From the NCBI RefSeq assembly GCF_963678635.1, contig NC_087066.1, positions 50,217,581 through 50,277,580 of the forward strand: 60,000 nt of DNA, written 5' to 3'. How positions within the stretch are numbered: position 1 is the first letter of the stretch; every line of letters begins with the position of its first letter. The stretch is from Symsagittifera roscoffensis. Taxonomy: Eukaryota > Xenacoelomorpha > Acoela > Convolutidae. The translations under genes were made by a program, and so were the position numbers. The notes under the pieces were generated by a model, which saw nothing but the letters and a program-made list of their open reading frames with translations, was not told where the DNA came from and searched no databases. Positions 21,490-32,981 of this stretch are shown one piece after another.

Positions 21490-22295
21490 CTATGCCAGTT
21501 TAATGATGAGAACGACTACCAATATGGCGACACATGCTACTATAACTGCGGCTATGATCAATTTCCACTTCATGTTTTCCCACCAGTACTTGCGCTTAAT
21601 CTTGTCAGCGTTATCCTCGAACTGTTCCGCACCATCTTTCAAATTTTCCGCCCTCTCCTCTAACTCGCCCAACTTTTGGTCCCGCTCGAGGACTTTGTCC
21701 ACGTTCACTTTCATCACATCCACTATCTTTCATGTCAAATGGCAACATAGCTTAACTTACATATTCTACATGCACTTTAAATTCCTCCATAGAGTTTGCG
21801 AAAACTCATGCCAATTACATGTCACTTATTTTCATGCAAAACCTAAGCCTATATATCAAAACCTATTACAGAAACTAACTTTTTAAGGAATAACCCGAAT
21901 AATATTATAGCGACCACCATGCAAGTAGCTTGTATCTACGGCACACAAACATCTTGCCTAATTATATGCTGCTATTTATGTGTGTGTCTTTACTTGATCT
22001 ACATCATCCTGCCTCTGCTTTGCGGTTCTTCGCTGCTCCTTCGGAGGCGGCGGGACACCTGTGCCCCGAGAACCTCCTGCCCCCGAGGAAGAACGCTGTT
22101 CGCTGTTTGTGGTGCCCTTCATTAGTTTCCTGAAAATATTCATCAAACATCCAAAAAATATAACTAACAGAACAAAATTACTACTGAACTGTCAGTATGA
22201 ACTGGAAAAAAAAACGGCTAAAAAGAGAATTTCAGGTAAACTCACTTTTTTTCTTGCTTTGAAATTTTGTTCGGCGTACTTGTTCTTAGTTCCAT
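21490..22295 (-). CDS. VAMP: Second VAMP/synaptobrevin-type R-SNARE (three coding exons, about 140 aa)
   Basis: Exons 22246-22295 (starts ATG, 50 nt), 21994-22129 (136 nt) and 21490-21726 (237 nt with stop) join in frame with GT-AG introns (donors GTGAGT and GTAAAG). The product has a basic, Ser/Gly/Pro-rich N terminus (VPPPPKEQRRTAK), the R-SNARE motif with [19 protein letters not shown] and KIKRKYWWENMKW, and a C-terminal membrane anchor rich in V/I/A/L. The zero-layer Arg is kept. It differs from the 12.5-kb gene in N terminus, anchor and an extra exon, so it is a paralogue rather than a recent copy. The last intron falls at the same codon boundary (phase 0, just before the (V/I)VD(I/V)M segment) as in the first gene. 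The first exon is short, so the start is less sure than the rest. Confidence 0.87.
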
Positions 22296-22299
22296 AATC

Positions 22300-23260
22300 A
22301 TGTTTCATTTCAATATTTTCATTTTTATTGGTTAAAAAGTAGTAGTAGTACATCACATAATTATAATTGAGTAAAAATTATTACGACTGACTTCGTCTGT
22401 GGAAGTCAATCCTCAGTATGGAAGTCAACATATAACCGACATATAAACAATACTCAAACAGTATTGATCAAGCCCAGGAATGTTAACAGGCGAAGCAGAG
22501 CTTCGCACTACTTGCAAAACAAAAATGAAGGGACTTGGAGAAAAGGAAAATCGTAGGAAACTAATTTCCAAATCTGCTACAAACTTATTTCGTGACATAC
22601 TAACATTCTAGCTGCTATAAAAAAACGCTTATCAAAATCAGTTCATAAATCTGTTTAAAAAAGTAGACTTCAGAAAAACACATCGAGCACAAATATTCTA
22701 TCCTTTTTCGAAAGTCGGATGCAAATAAGGTACTCAAAATCTTTCAAATACTACACTATACTACATCAAAAAATAGTGTTTTTAACAACATATTAAACCG
22801 ACTAACAACGAAAATTCACAACGGGAATTAAGCCGACGAAAGTTGAAATCATTACTACGAATTCAAAAAAGCGACTTGATATGAACCGCTTAGTAATATC
22901 TAATTTGAATTTTCAACAAACAGCATGTCGGCACTTACACAAGTCAGCAACTGAGTGTGAACGCGTTTCTAGTAGATTTAAAGTTTGCTGCATTCGAGTT
23001 GAACTTTGCTTGATTTTTGTGACTAAGTATTTTCGGCTGTTTCTTATGCTAGCTGGTTTATGTACTACCCAATATCAGGTCTACTCTGTGGAAATTCAGG
23101 CCCATTACGAAAGGACTTATGAACACTGGCCAAGAAAGAAAATAACCTCAATTCGATCAAATAAATTTTAAGCAAAACAAATATAATCTAATGTATTTCC
23201 ATGGGCATTTTCTGATACATAAAAATGATGCTCTGATATGTGATTTTTGAGGCCAGAATA
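22300..23260. other. Intergenic between VAMP paralogue and FERM-like gene
   Basis: Contains a GGCGAAGC hairpin motif at 22488-22520 and otherwise no recognised feature. The plus-strand ORF at 22881-23171 has no domain. Confidence 0.45.
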
Positions 23261-23263
23261 AAG

Positions 23264-24304
23264 TTAGCGTTTCGAACTCAAACAGCTTCTTTGACTGGCC
23301 TTTCTAGGAGACACGATTCGAACAGTACGGGATGGAATATACTCCAAAGACTCGCTATTCTGGCTGAAAATGGCTGGAAACTTGTCATTCAGTTCATTAA
23401 TGTCTTCCATCAATTCAATAAACCGCTGCAATCGTTCTTTGGACAAAAAATTCAAGAAAATTCTTCTCTTTTTTGAAACATTTCCTTTCTTAAGCACCAT
23501 AGATATAACTGAATCTCCATCTGTGTAAAACGTGAGCTCGTGGATCTCTTCGAAGCGGATCAAAAATGGAACAGGCAATGTGCATGGATGTGTTTGCTGG
23601 GCTAAATCCTGGCAAAACAAGAATCCTTTCAAGCCAAGTCCAACTAGGTAATAAGGAGTGTCGAATTGGTTTTTCTGGAAGACTTCGAAATACTGGAATC
23701 CATAAAACGGATGACTGGCTATGTCAGCTAGCAACTGAAACGCCTGATCACAGACCTCTTCTAGACACATAATTTCTTCGTAATTGTCGCTCAGATATCG
23801 CTCCAAACTTCTCTCTCCGTCCTCGTATTGTATCCTTATGAGGTAGTCGTAATTGATGATGTCCCATGTCAATTGTTGCAGCAGAAACGCAGCCACAAAA
23901 GGCGAAAACTTGAAAGGGTTCTTGGGGTAGAAGCAAACAATAACGTACAACTGCATCACCACGTTGTCTCCTTCGGCGTAGTTTTGACTGGTTGACATTG
24001 TTTTCCGCTCATATAGGTCATCTTCGGGGTGAATGATCATCTCGTTCCGCACATCTGGCGACTGTGCCAAAGACAACGCAAATAACGATCTGGCGTCTGC
24101 TTGAGTTTCTGCGGGCCACTTCCAAAGTTCTTGGGTACTGCATTGCTGGGATCTCTCGATATCTTTGAACACTACTCTTTGTGCGTCTTTGCCTACAGAA
24201 GGCACCATAAGAACTCTTCTTACATTATTGGGGTATATGAACTCGACTAACGCTTGTCTCACTTCTTTCTGATTGCTCATTGCTACTTTTCTAGTTTCTT
24301 TCAA
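23264..24304 (-). CDS. FERM-domain-like protein, uninterrupted ORF (346 aa)
   Basis: A single 346-aa reading frame, unusual here because neighbouring host genes have introns. Fold reading by eye: an F1-like part (about residues 15-95), an F2-like helical part (about 110-195; VMQLYVIVCFYP, YEEIMCLEEVCDQAFQLLADI) and an F3/PH-like part starting at YGFQYFEVF (201) with LVGLGLKGFLF and IRFEEIHELTFYTDGDSV, then a basic Ser/Arg tail. The F3 pattern is the clearest. The FALSLAQS segment before the F2-like lobe recalls FRMD8/KRIT1-type FERM proteins, which bind membrane-associated partners. There are two possible starts, residues 1 and 9. It could be one large exon of a longer gene or a retrocopy. 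FERM assignment is inference from pattern. Confidence 0.65.
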   Translation of the reverse strand: MKETRKVAMSNQKEVRQALVEFIYPNNVRRVLMVPSVGKDAQRVVFKDIERSQQCSTQELWKWPAETQADARSLFALSLAQSPDVRNEMIIHPEDDLYERKTMSTSQNYAEGDNVVMQLYVIVCFYPKNPFKFSPFVAAFLLQQLTWDIINYDYLIRIQYEDGERSLERYLSDNYEEIMCLEEVCDQAFQLLADIASHPFYGFQYFEVFQKNQFDTPYYLVGLGLKGFLFCQDLAQQTHPCTLPVPFLIRFEEIHELTFYTDGDSVISMVLKKGNVSKKRRIFLNFLSKERLQRFIELMEDINELNDKFPAIFSQNSESLEYIPSRTVRIVSPRKASQRSCLSSKR

Positions 24305-26280
24305 ATATTTAAGGCAACACAGGTCGTTAAATTAAAACTCTTGTTTGCCTCGCTTGAATTAATCTATATCACAGCTCGCCTCTTCAATGCTTTTTCATAT
24401 CGATTCAAACAATTGAGAGTAAATAGTGCAAAGCAAACTTTGACTTCGAAACCGCCATTGTCGAGACCGAGTTAGCTCAAAATGGTGCAAGTTATTAGGA
24501 ACTTCCACCAATGCAGACATAGTAAGCTTTCATGTATCTTTTCCAGCAACAGCAAAACAGTTTATGCGCATTTTAGTTAGTCGAGTTAGAAAAATAGAAA
24601 ATGATGTTTATTGATCTTAGATGGAGTCAAAAGACATGTGCCAAAAATGTTAACGGAAACCTTTCAAAACCACCGCTAAGATGCAAAACCACCGCCATAG
24701 CTTATCGTCTCTTAGCTTGACGTCCACAAATGTTTGCTCGAAAAAATTACAAGTAAGCACATATGTGTAAAATCTCTCACTAAGCCTTTGCGACAACTAG
24801 TAATGAGGTTTGACTTTGATAAACATGCTAATTAACAAACTTAAAATTATTTCGCTCTGTTCTCCCAATTAAAAGCTGCTCCTCTAGAACGGGGTTTACT
24901 GGAATTGGGGGCTTTCCTACTATTAGCGAACCCTGGGATCGCCACAGTCACTGTTTGACAGACGAGACGTAGCAACAAATCAATCTCCAAAATTACGATT
25001 GTGGAGCTTTTAAAGAAAACGACAAAAGCGAGTAAGGGCAGCAGACGAACCGATGTTTGTGAGCAGCTACCTTATAATACAAACAAAGTTTTTTTTCCAA
25101 ATTCAACCAGAAGAAGAGCTTATAACAGAAGAGCTTAAAACTGTTAAGAATTCAAAATTGACCTGAAAAAACATACCGAGCATAAGTTTTAGATCCCTTT
25201 TTTTAAAGTGGGCGCAAAAAATCACTCCAAATAATCAATTGTCGTTTTTTCGATCGTCGGTACAGAAAGAAAGGGGAAGAAAATATTTTCTTTGATCGAA
25301 ACAGACGTTTCTTTGATCAAAACAGACGACTGAGTTGCATTAAATCGCCCCAAAAGACAACCAAATAGGTAGAAAAACAGCTTCATGTTTAAAAAGGATT
25401 GTCGGTTACTGTACAAGTACCATAGAATGTTCCGACCATAGTTTTTAAAAAATAGTTTTTTTTTTCAAATTAGTGTCTTTTTTCCGCGTGGTGTGATAAA
25501 AAAAACATCTACTCAAAAAACTAGAACTTAGACATATTCGAAAGTCATAGTAATATAGGCCCATTGGAAAACAGCTTTTTATAGAAAAAATAACTAACGA
25601 AACAAAAAAAAACAAATCGTAAAAAAACTTACAAAATATTTTACATTTTTTGCAGAAATTTTCGCATTCATGATTCCCAAAATGACCCTAAAAACTCCAA
25701 AAACGAAATTTATTGATTTACAACTGTTTTTCACGGCGTAAATTAAGCATAAACAAGCTAATGTAAGCCCGCTCACTCGCTCGAAATTAGACGAAAAATA
25801 AAAACTTTCTAACTGATTTTTCTCAACACGGGAAACTTTTGAGAAAAACTGAAATGTCGTTCGAATCACAACTTAAAAAGCTTTAACATGATAAATTACT
25901 CGGCCCAGTCCAATGAATATTTGTGGTACCTCAAAAACTATAAGTTGAAAACCCAAATACAAAGTCTCTCCCCATTTTCAATGGTAGGAAAATTAACCAA
26001 CGACGAAAAATTAAAACAGAGCACAAAAAAAACTTAGGCGAAGAGACGATTTGCAGCACTTGCGATGCCAGATACACATACGAACATAGCATTGCAAGCT
26101 TGCAGACAGAAATAAAAAAAAGCTGTAAATCCAATTAAACTGAAAAAAAAAAACTTGAAAAAAAAACAACAAAACCAACAGAAATTGCACTAGAACTATG
26201 TTCAATCTGACAGGAAAAAATGAGCGGCAAACAATTCGACATTAATTGACTTAAGCCCCGTAAAAGTTCTCGAATGATCC
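24305..26280. other. Non-coding, no gene seen
   Basis: 5' flank of the FERM-like gene followed by AT-rich sequence. Short ORFs (25222-25416, 25594-25869, 25931-26205) are Phe/Ile/Leu-rich and lack domains. A GGCGAAG remnant lies at about 26036. Confidence 0.45.
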
Positions 26281-26284
26281 GAAA

Positions 26285-27130
26285 CTAGGGGCCCAGCTAA
26301 AGCTGGAGATACCTGTTTGATAATTTTTGAGTTTGTTGTACTGATGCAGTAAATGGGTAAAAATTCATAAATTGGGCTTCTCCCAAAACTTTCATAGTTT
26401 CTCTAATAAAATAAGAGTGAACCTTAATGAGAACTTGTAATTTTCCCAAAAACTTCAGATTTGGGATGGTAGTTTTCGAGTAAAAAAACTTCAAAAACGG
26501 TAAGCAATGCATAAATTGTTTTTTTTTCTTCCGAGGGCCATTTCTTTTTGTCTAAAAAGATTGGGCATAAACGCTCACATATGGGAGCTTCACATAGCCT
26601 GTTCTTGCGATTTACCCCGTAATTCAGGTTTCGAAGGGTAGTTTTCGAGAAAAAGCGAAGAGTTCAAAAAATAGTCAAAAAATCAAACTTTTGTGGGAAA
26701 AAAATGGGAGTCCGCTTATGCAAGGGAGCTTCATCAACCCTGTACTTTTGATTCAATTCAAAATCTCAAATTAAGTGAAGTAGTTTTCGAGAAAAGTCGA
26801 TAAGTTTCAAAAACGGTTAAGAAAGTCACAAACATGACCGTTCTGAAGACGACTAAGTTTTTGGTTAAGTTTGGGCGTAGCCACTAATGCAGCCGCTTAT
26901 TCAAGGTAGTTTATCCCAATTCTATCCATTCAACTCTATTATAAATATTGTCTGGGCAGTTTTCGAGAAAAAAATCCAAAAATAGAGGTCAAAATTCCCC
27001 CCAGACTTTTTTGAAAGCTGTAGAAAATGAGAATTGGTAAAAAGAGACTAGTGGATTATGGAGGCACACAGGTGATTGAGCGTACTTTATATAGGTAGCA
27101 CTTCGTTAAAAACCGGCAGAGTAATTTCTG
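26285..27130. repeat. CAGCTAAAGCTGG-family repeat, copy 3, with internal tandem units
   Basis: The head 'ggggcccagctaaagctgg' matches 2450 and 17420. Downstream, 'agttttcgag' recurs at 26471, 26640, 26782 and 26958 (spacings 169, 142 and 176), each followed by 'aaa..' and 'caaaaa.gg.aa', and preceded by '.gcttcat...cctgt'. The family therefore includes a tandem sub-repeat of about 142-176 bp. Confidence 0.65.
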
Positions 27131-27533
27131 AGAAAAGCGACAAATTTTTCCACAGCTTCTCAAAAAAATAAAAACAAATCCCATACGTTTTCATATCTGT
27201 TTTTATCAAACAGAAATTTTAAACTTTTATGCTTCCCAGTGGAAAAAAAAACATAACCAACAGACAGTCAGAAAAAAGTCAAACCACGCAAAAAAAAATT
27301 ACTGTTTTTTTTTTGAATTTCAAGATTAATTTATGGGTAACTCTTATTTGATAACATTAACTCATATTGAGAAAAAAAACATGATGAGGAAATTAAGTCG
27401 ACAAAACAAGCATTCAAACAACAGGGTGACGAAAGTTCTCGTTTGAAAAAGCATCTGGCCACGTTTGAACCTAAGGTGCAGTCGTTACCTCTAGAACAGA
27501 TTTGCCGATGAAGTTGAGAAATTTCTATATATT

Positions 27534-27571
27534 GCAGAGGCGAAGCCGAGCTTCGCACCACTTGCGATACA
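27534..27571. repeat. GGCGAAGC...GCTTCGC hairpin motif
   Basis: The cleanest copy of the motif: gaggcgaagccgagcttcgc, an inverted repeat, followed by 'accacttgcgatac'. Compare 2324-2362 and 22488-22520. Confidence 0.6.
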
Positions 27572-27769
27572 ATACAAAACAGCCACTAAAGGGACAATAA
27601 AAAAAATCAGAAATGCCGAATCCTATCAAAACAAATTTAAAAAAAGTATCAAAAACTCACATCAAGGCAATGGAAGGTAGAAATAGAATCAGAAGAAAAC
27701 TTACCAAGCTGTAAACAAGCCGAAAATTACTGAGAGGAAACCCTTTAAGTCGAAAATTTCAGAGAGGCT

Positions 27770-28095
27770 TAAAAACTAACAAAATGCGTTTATCCCTCCA
27801 TTCCACTCAATACACACAAGCACACAAAAACTTTTTTCGCTCATTAAACGACAAAATATGAGGCCAATTAGCCGATACAAAATAGGTAGAAACTTTCTAA
27901 AACGAAAAAAGGGGAAAACGAAAATGTATTTTAAAAAAGAAAAAAGACTTAAAAACTGTTGAAAAGTTGTTAAAGTCCTATCCCCTTCATTACATACACG
28001 TACACATTTTCCGCTAATTAAAGGACGCAATATGAGGCCAATAAGCCGAAATAAAATAGGCCGAAACTTATTTAATCGAGAAAAAAAGGAAAAAA
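27770..28095. repeat. Two-unit diverged tandem repeat, about 175 bp period
   Basis: 'aatatgaggccaattagccgatacaaaatagg' words at 27856-27890 return at 28030-28065 ('aatatgaggccaataagccga'), and 'cttaaaaact' with 'tccattc/cttcatt' at 27769-27810 returns at 27948-27990. The minus-strand ORF of 135 aa across this block is only an artefact of the repeat. Confidence 0.5.
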
Positions 28096-28199
28096 TGAAC
28101 CTACCTATAAATGAACTACCTTCAATGAACCTAAGAAGAAAATTCCGAATAGGACGGATATGATACAAAAATGCCTGTTGCATTTACCAACAGAGAGAC

Positions 28200-28910
28200 G
28201 ACTGCTGCAGTTTATTATTATTATTATTATTATATTGGATTTAGTGATAAATCACAAGGGGTTTCCCCCAAAGGTATTTCTGTTAAAAACGAGTCTACAG
28301 TTGTTTCGATTGCAGTCACAAAAGGTAACCCAGGAGCAAGAATTGCTTTCATTGTAAAACGCATGGAAGTAATCCCAGAACCATTTCAACAAGTCCGATT
28401 TCAGGGTGGAGGAGAAAATATCAATGTCATCAGGTAAGCGATTTGCTGTTCTAGTAGCTTGGAACCAAAAATTTTGCTCACATAAACTTTTCAAGGGCCT
28501 AATGCTGGTAAAACTGACTATAGGACCATGTCGCAATACTCGAGGTCTCGTTTGGGTAGGTTCTTGCAGGGAAAACCCTTGCGAAGGCCCTTCCCGTGAG
28601 TCCTGAGGTGAATGGAAGAATTGAATATGCTCGCTGAAGTTGTAATCGAAGTAATCAGTCACAATTTTCCGCAGAAGTAAAAAGGTGTTCAGTTGGATGT
28701 AATAAGCAACTGGAAGAATGTTTAGGAAGGTTAGAGCACTGGTGTATCTCATGTGAGGGAGACACCACTTACAGAATTTTTTCTGTACGTTCTCTAGAAC
28801 TGATATGTTTGTCTTAGATAAGGCGCAACAATTTGACCCAAACAGCAAGGATGGAACAACCATGCTTTTGTAGAGGTTGAGTTTGCTGTAAACTGGCAGA
28901 GTGGTACGTG
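28200..28910 (-). pseudogene. 3' end of a CR1/Jockey-like LINE (RT C terminus) with (TAA)n tail
   Basis: The minus-strand ORF (28863-28252) starts in the region after the RT catalytic core: PSLLFGSNCCALSK followed by LENVQKKFCKWCL is the typical 'LLYG..vW.l...d...le..Q.r' block of LINE RT proteins, and it ends with SCSWVTFCDCNRNNC. The frame can be followed up to about 28910. Downstream (lower coordinates) a short 3' UTR ends in an (TAA)n microsatellite at 28211-28236, as usual for LINEs of this group. The catalytic RT part is missing: a 5'-truncated insertion. Confidence 0.7.
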
Positions 28911-29250
28911 CTGGAAATTGATATTTTGAAATTGGAGATCATCCTGAGAACAAAGCTGCTCACGGACAAAAAGTCTAGTACCCGATTGCGATACCCTTGC
29001 TTATCGCAAGTGTAATAAGCCAAGCTATGGAAGGATTCAATTATTTTTTTTGAATCTTTCGATATTCGAAAAAAAGAATCAGCTAATTTTTAAAATTTTT
29101 CCTCGAAAAGCAGTTTAAATCAACATGCTCTATGTAGGAGTCTTCACTACCTTCATTGACTCTTAATCAAATCAGGCACCAACATTTTCCGTAATAAAAA
29201 AACTATGTTAAAATGTACTACTTCATCGGCGGAGGTACATCGGCGGAGGC
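28910..29250. other. Repeat remnants
   Basis: Contains a 'cttatcgcaagtgtaataagcc' word (28990-29015), a fragment of the 'gtcttcactac' family (29130-29170) and, next to the MITE, a short GC-rich repeat 'catcggcggaggt' (29224-29250). Confidence 0.45.
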
Positions 29251-29254
29251 GGAG

Positions 29255-29602
29255 CAATAAGCAGAATGGTACAAGTCAGAATGGGTCCAAGAGCAGAAAA
29301 ACAGAAAAATATTGACTTATATTGTTTTATACGGGCTAATTGATAAAACAATTATTAGAATCGTCAAAAAATACCAAGAACACGAATAAATTATGCATGA
29401 ATTGACTAATTTAATTAAATTTTTTGATAAAATTTTTTAAAAGTTTCTTGATTAAATTGCCTAAATTATGCAGAAAATGTTCGTTGCTTTGCTATTATTG
29501 ACATTTCTGATTATTACTTTACCGATTAGCTTGTAGAAGTTGATATTTTTCTTTTTTTTCTGCTCTTGGACCCATTTTGCGCTTAGACCATTCTGCTTAT
29601 TG
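29255..29602. mobile_element. 348-bp MITE-like element with ~57-bp terminal inverted repeats
   Basis: The left end CAATAAGCAGAATGG... (29255-29312) and the reverse complement of the right end (29545-29602) match over about 57 bp, including GGGTCCAAGAGCAG and an A-rich inner part. The roughly 230-bp AT-rich interior has no ORF. No clear target-site duplication is visible, so the superfamily is unknown. I infer a non-autonomous DNA transposon. Confidence 0.75.
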
Positions 29603-30880
29603 ACTGGCCACCTACATCGGCTTTAAAGTGTTCACTATAGACACTTCAAAAACATTTAATACATCATCATTTTCAGCTGTGAATGGGTTAGAACATGATT
29701 GTGTGAACAAAAAAGCCTACAATAGCGGAAAAAATTAACCGCAAAATCAGCTTTTCCTCTAAAAAGCTTGTTTTAAAAATGTTTATTGACATTTACTTTA
29801 AAACAAAATTTTTGATCACTCTCAGCTTCCCTCTACGAAAGTTTCAAAATCAAAATTCAGGACTTCAAGTTTTTCCCGGGTCAAACAATTGCCAGTTTGC
29901 ACTAAATGCTTTAAGTTTTTCACAATGAATAATTTAACTTTTAATGTTTCTAATTGCATGAACTGAAAATGTTTCTAACTGCATGAACATAAATTTTTAC
30001 TCTGCTTAATCGAAAAAGACCACTCCGCTGAAAATTTTACTGCGAATAGTGAAAACTGGCGTTTTTGACCTGCAAAAACCTAGTAAGTCGTAGAAAAAAG
30101 GATATTCATATTTTCCTGGAAGGTAGCGAAGGACTATTTTGTTTAAATCAAAGTAAATGTTATCAAAAAACATCCTCAAAAAACATTTTGTTTACCAATT
30201 GAAAGTATCTTCAAATATACAAGTGTAAGTCATGTTATGATTATTATTGTAAAAAACAGCAGAAAATAAAAAATACAAATCTTAAGCAATTATTTGATAG
30301 TATCATAATTTAAGAACTTTCATTATTAAAAATTGAAATCTTTCCATAGGTTGCCACCGTTGGATCTTCAAACAAAAGAAAGTCATTGAAAATTGCCTTT
30401 TCCTTTTCTGTAAGCTAGGATATTCTTGAAATTGATTTTGACATTATGTTACCTGTTCAAAATTGTTTCTGAGTTCTTAAAAAAAGAGCTTTCAATGTAT
30501 TGCTCATTAAATCTTTCAACATATTCTTTTTTCATTTCTGGTAATGAGAGGTGTTTCGATCTCCACAAATGGCAACCTACATTCCAGTCCAGAAAAATTT
30601 TCACTGGTAATAGAGTATATTTGATTTAAGATCAGACGATGAATCGTATTTTGCACGCTCGCACGCGCACGTTTTTTTTTGCACGCGCACGTTTCAATCT
30701 TTCTAATAGGATGGGAGGGTATTTTAGGTGACCGATAACGAGAGCATATTCATGAGTAGTAAAACAGAAATTATAGGAGAGTAAAAAGCTGAATTTGCTT
30801 TAATTTCGTCCGCTAGTTTAGGATGGAAAACGTCTTAGTAGCCAAAATGCTTCATTAAAAGTTACCATTGTAACGGCGAC
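29603..30880. other. Non-coding, no gene seen
   Basis: AT-rich with no domain-bearing ORF. A short direct repeat of 'gcacgcgcacgttt' (30661-30702) interrupts it. Confidence 0.45.
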
Positions 30881-30887
30881 CAAATGG

Positions 30888-31385
30888 ATGCTTAACTCAC
30901 ATATCCCATATAAGTGTAGACTACAAAAATTAAGAATGCTACCGCTGTCTCTGTACATTGAAATGCACGACCTCCTTCTGTTCATTTCTATAGTTTGCAA
31001 TAACTACGAAATTGACATTAACCAATATGCCGAAAACACCAAAAGCTCAACGAGACAAAATGAAAGAAACGAATATCAAATACCGAAAACTCGCCTTAAG
31101 AAAACCAACTCAGACTTCTTCATTAGATGCCCAGCACTTTTCAATGTCATAACTCGACATACCTCAAAACAGTTAACTGACATACAGAAATCTGTCATAG
31201 CGGAAATTTATTGGAAATTCTTCGAAAGATACTCAGAAATGGACAGCTGCACATGGCGAATAATGTGTCCATGTGGAAACTGTAACCCAAATGGAAAACT
31301 CAGAACTCATTAACACTAAAACTACATTTTGGGTGCAAACCCATGGGATAACAACCCTAAATCCTGTTCTACTACTATTACATTG
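30888..31385 (+). pseudogene. 3' end of a second CR1/Jockey-like LINE, opposite orientation
   Basis: The plus-strand ORF to 31313 matches in layout the LINE end at 28.2-28.9 kb: RLQKLRMLPLSLYIEMHDL, a spacer rich in polar residues, DFFIRCPALFNVI and a terminal cysteine-rich DSCTWRIMCPCGNC. The 3' UTR contains 'tgggtgcaaacccatggg' and ends in a degenerate 'ctactactatta' tail near 31378. The RT core is missing. It is the same clade as, but clearly diverged from, the minus-strand copy. Confidence 0.6.
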
Positions 31386-31389
31386 CAAG

Positions 31390-32975
31390 GAGCTGCAATG
31401 TGATCAATGTTGCTTCGAAAGCGTTGGTTTGCGAGATTTTTAAAACTTTTTGAGGAAGTAATTAGCAAAAATCTACCGCCTCAGTTCTCACTGTCGCCCA
31501 GTATACATAATGGTGATAAAGCCCTACCCAACCTTCTGCACAGACCCGTAGCTAAACGGAAGGAACTTTCTGTTTAAATAAAATCGTTATCAACTTCAAA
31601 AGTTATCTCTCTGTTCAGTAAAACTCTCTATAAACTGACAAACAAATACTTAAGGGAAGTCCATTTTTAAGCTGTTTTCAAGGCAGTCAATAAATTACAA
31701 GAAAAAAAATGCTCTGCTAATTCGGATCCAGAAGCAATTTAATTGAAAGGAACGTTGACAGTCAAAAAAACTAACTTTGAATTCGTTTTTACGAGTTAAT
31801 TTGTATATACTTTTAACATAAGTAGGTTGTCTATTTCTTGGTTTCCACAATTATTCTTTAAATTAATGATTTTAATGATGGAGTAACTTGGTCATTTTTA
31901 CTGAAAATTTCTTTTGCAACTGATCTGTATTTGAATTTATACAAACTAAACTTTTGCAAGCAATCTGTAATCTTAAATTTAAATCTGAAGAAAAGAGGAG
32001 GAAGAGAACAGAAAGCTGCAAATATTTTTAAAACTTTCAGAAAAGACTTCGAAACTGACGACTTCCAAGTGCTGGAACGGCGAGCCATAACAAGGACATT
32101 ATAACATTAGTGATTTCTTGTAGATTGATTGATTAAATTTCATTAAAAAAACCGTTTTAGCAATTATGTAATTTTCTTAAATACTTATCAGCTGTAATGA
32201 CAACCATTTTGATTGTTAAAAAAAATTTATTAGTAAATATTTGACTTTTAGTTGTACATACCTGATGATGTGAGTCATAGCGAAAACATTTGTATTATAA
32301 TTAAATTATTTTGACTTAATACTACTTTAAGCATCCTGCCTTTAGTTAATATACTATACGTAACAAATCTGTAGTTTGATTTATTTTGAACTATATATAC
32401 ATTTAAGAAGTCTCCCTCAAGCACTGATAAAAAAGTAACGAATTGTACCGATAGACAAGAAAAACGCTCTCCTATAAAATTTATATGCATTGGGCACGGT
32501 GCTTTTCAAAACGAATCATTAATGTGGATAAATTTCCTTCAAAAGAAACTTATTTGTCTGAATCTACCAGATCTAGCGAAGAAGTCAGCTCCTCCAGCAT
32601 TGACCGTCTGATTTTTACTTCTTTCCGCGCCAATTCACGAAACAATATTCAGGAGATAAAACGACCGGACAGAAAAACCATGTCGCGATAATCATTCGCA
32701 GTTCAGTCACAGTCAGCCAAAAAAAACTGCTCCATATCTAAACTTCTATTGTCGAATCGGAAATTTCCGCAAAATGTATGATTTCTTTCCTGATTGTTTT
32801 GATTGCAGGCAAGCGCTTTTCACGATTTTCATTTATTCAAGACACGTAACAATTTTTTTCTTTCTTTCGAATTCTCCGTTTTGAAAATTAGCAAATTTAC
32901 TACTATTAAGTTGATGTTTTTGCCTTCTGATTTCTACATTTTGAAAGAGAAAAATCTAATTTTTTTCAAGAATAT
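31390..32975. other. Non-coding; part may be the 5' UTR of the downstream LINE
   Basis: No recognised gene. The stretch after about 32480 contains a Ser/Arg-rich plus-strand ORF (32485-32691) and could belong to the 5' region of the LINE that follows, but its 5' end cannot be fixed from one copy. Confidence 0.4.
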
Positions 32976-32981
32976 CTCCGG

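Noticed and set aside
27776-28183. 135-aa Arg/Phe/Leu-rich minus-strand ORF as a gene
   Set aside because: It spans a two-unit tandem repeat and its peptide repeats accordingly; no domain.
32485-32691. Ser/Arg-rich ORF as an extra LINE or host gene
   Set aside because: Short, no motif, no start or splice support; noted only as possible LINE 5' UTR.
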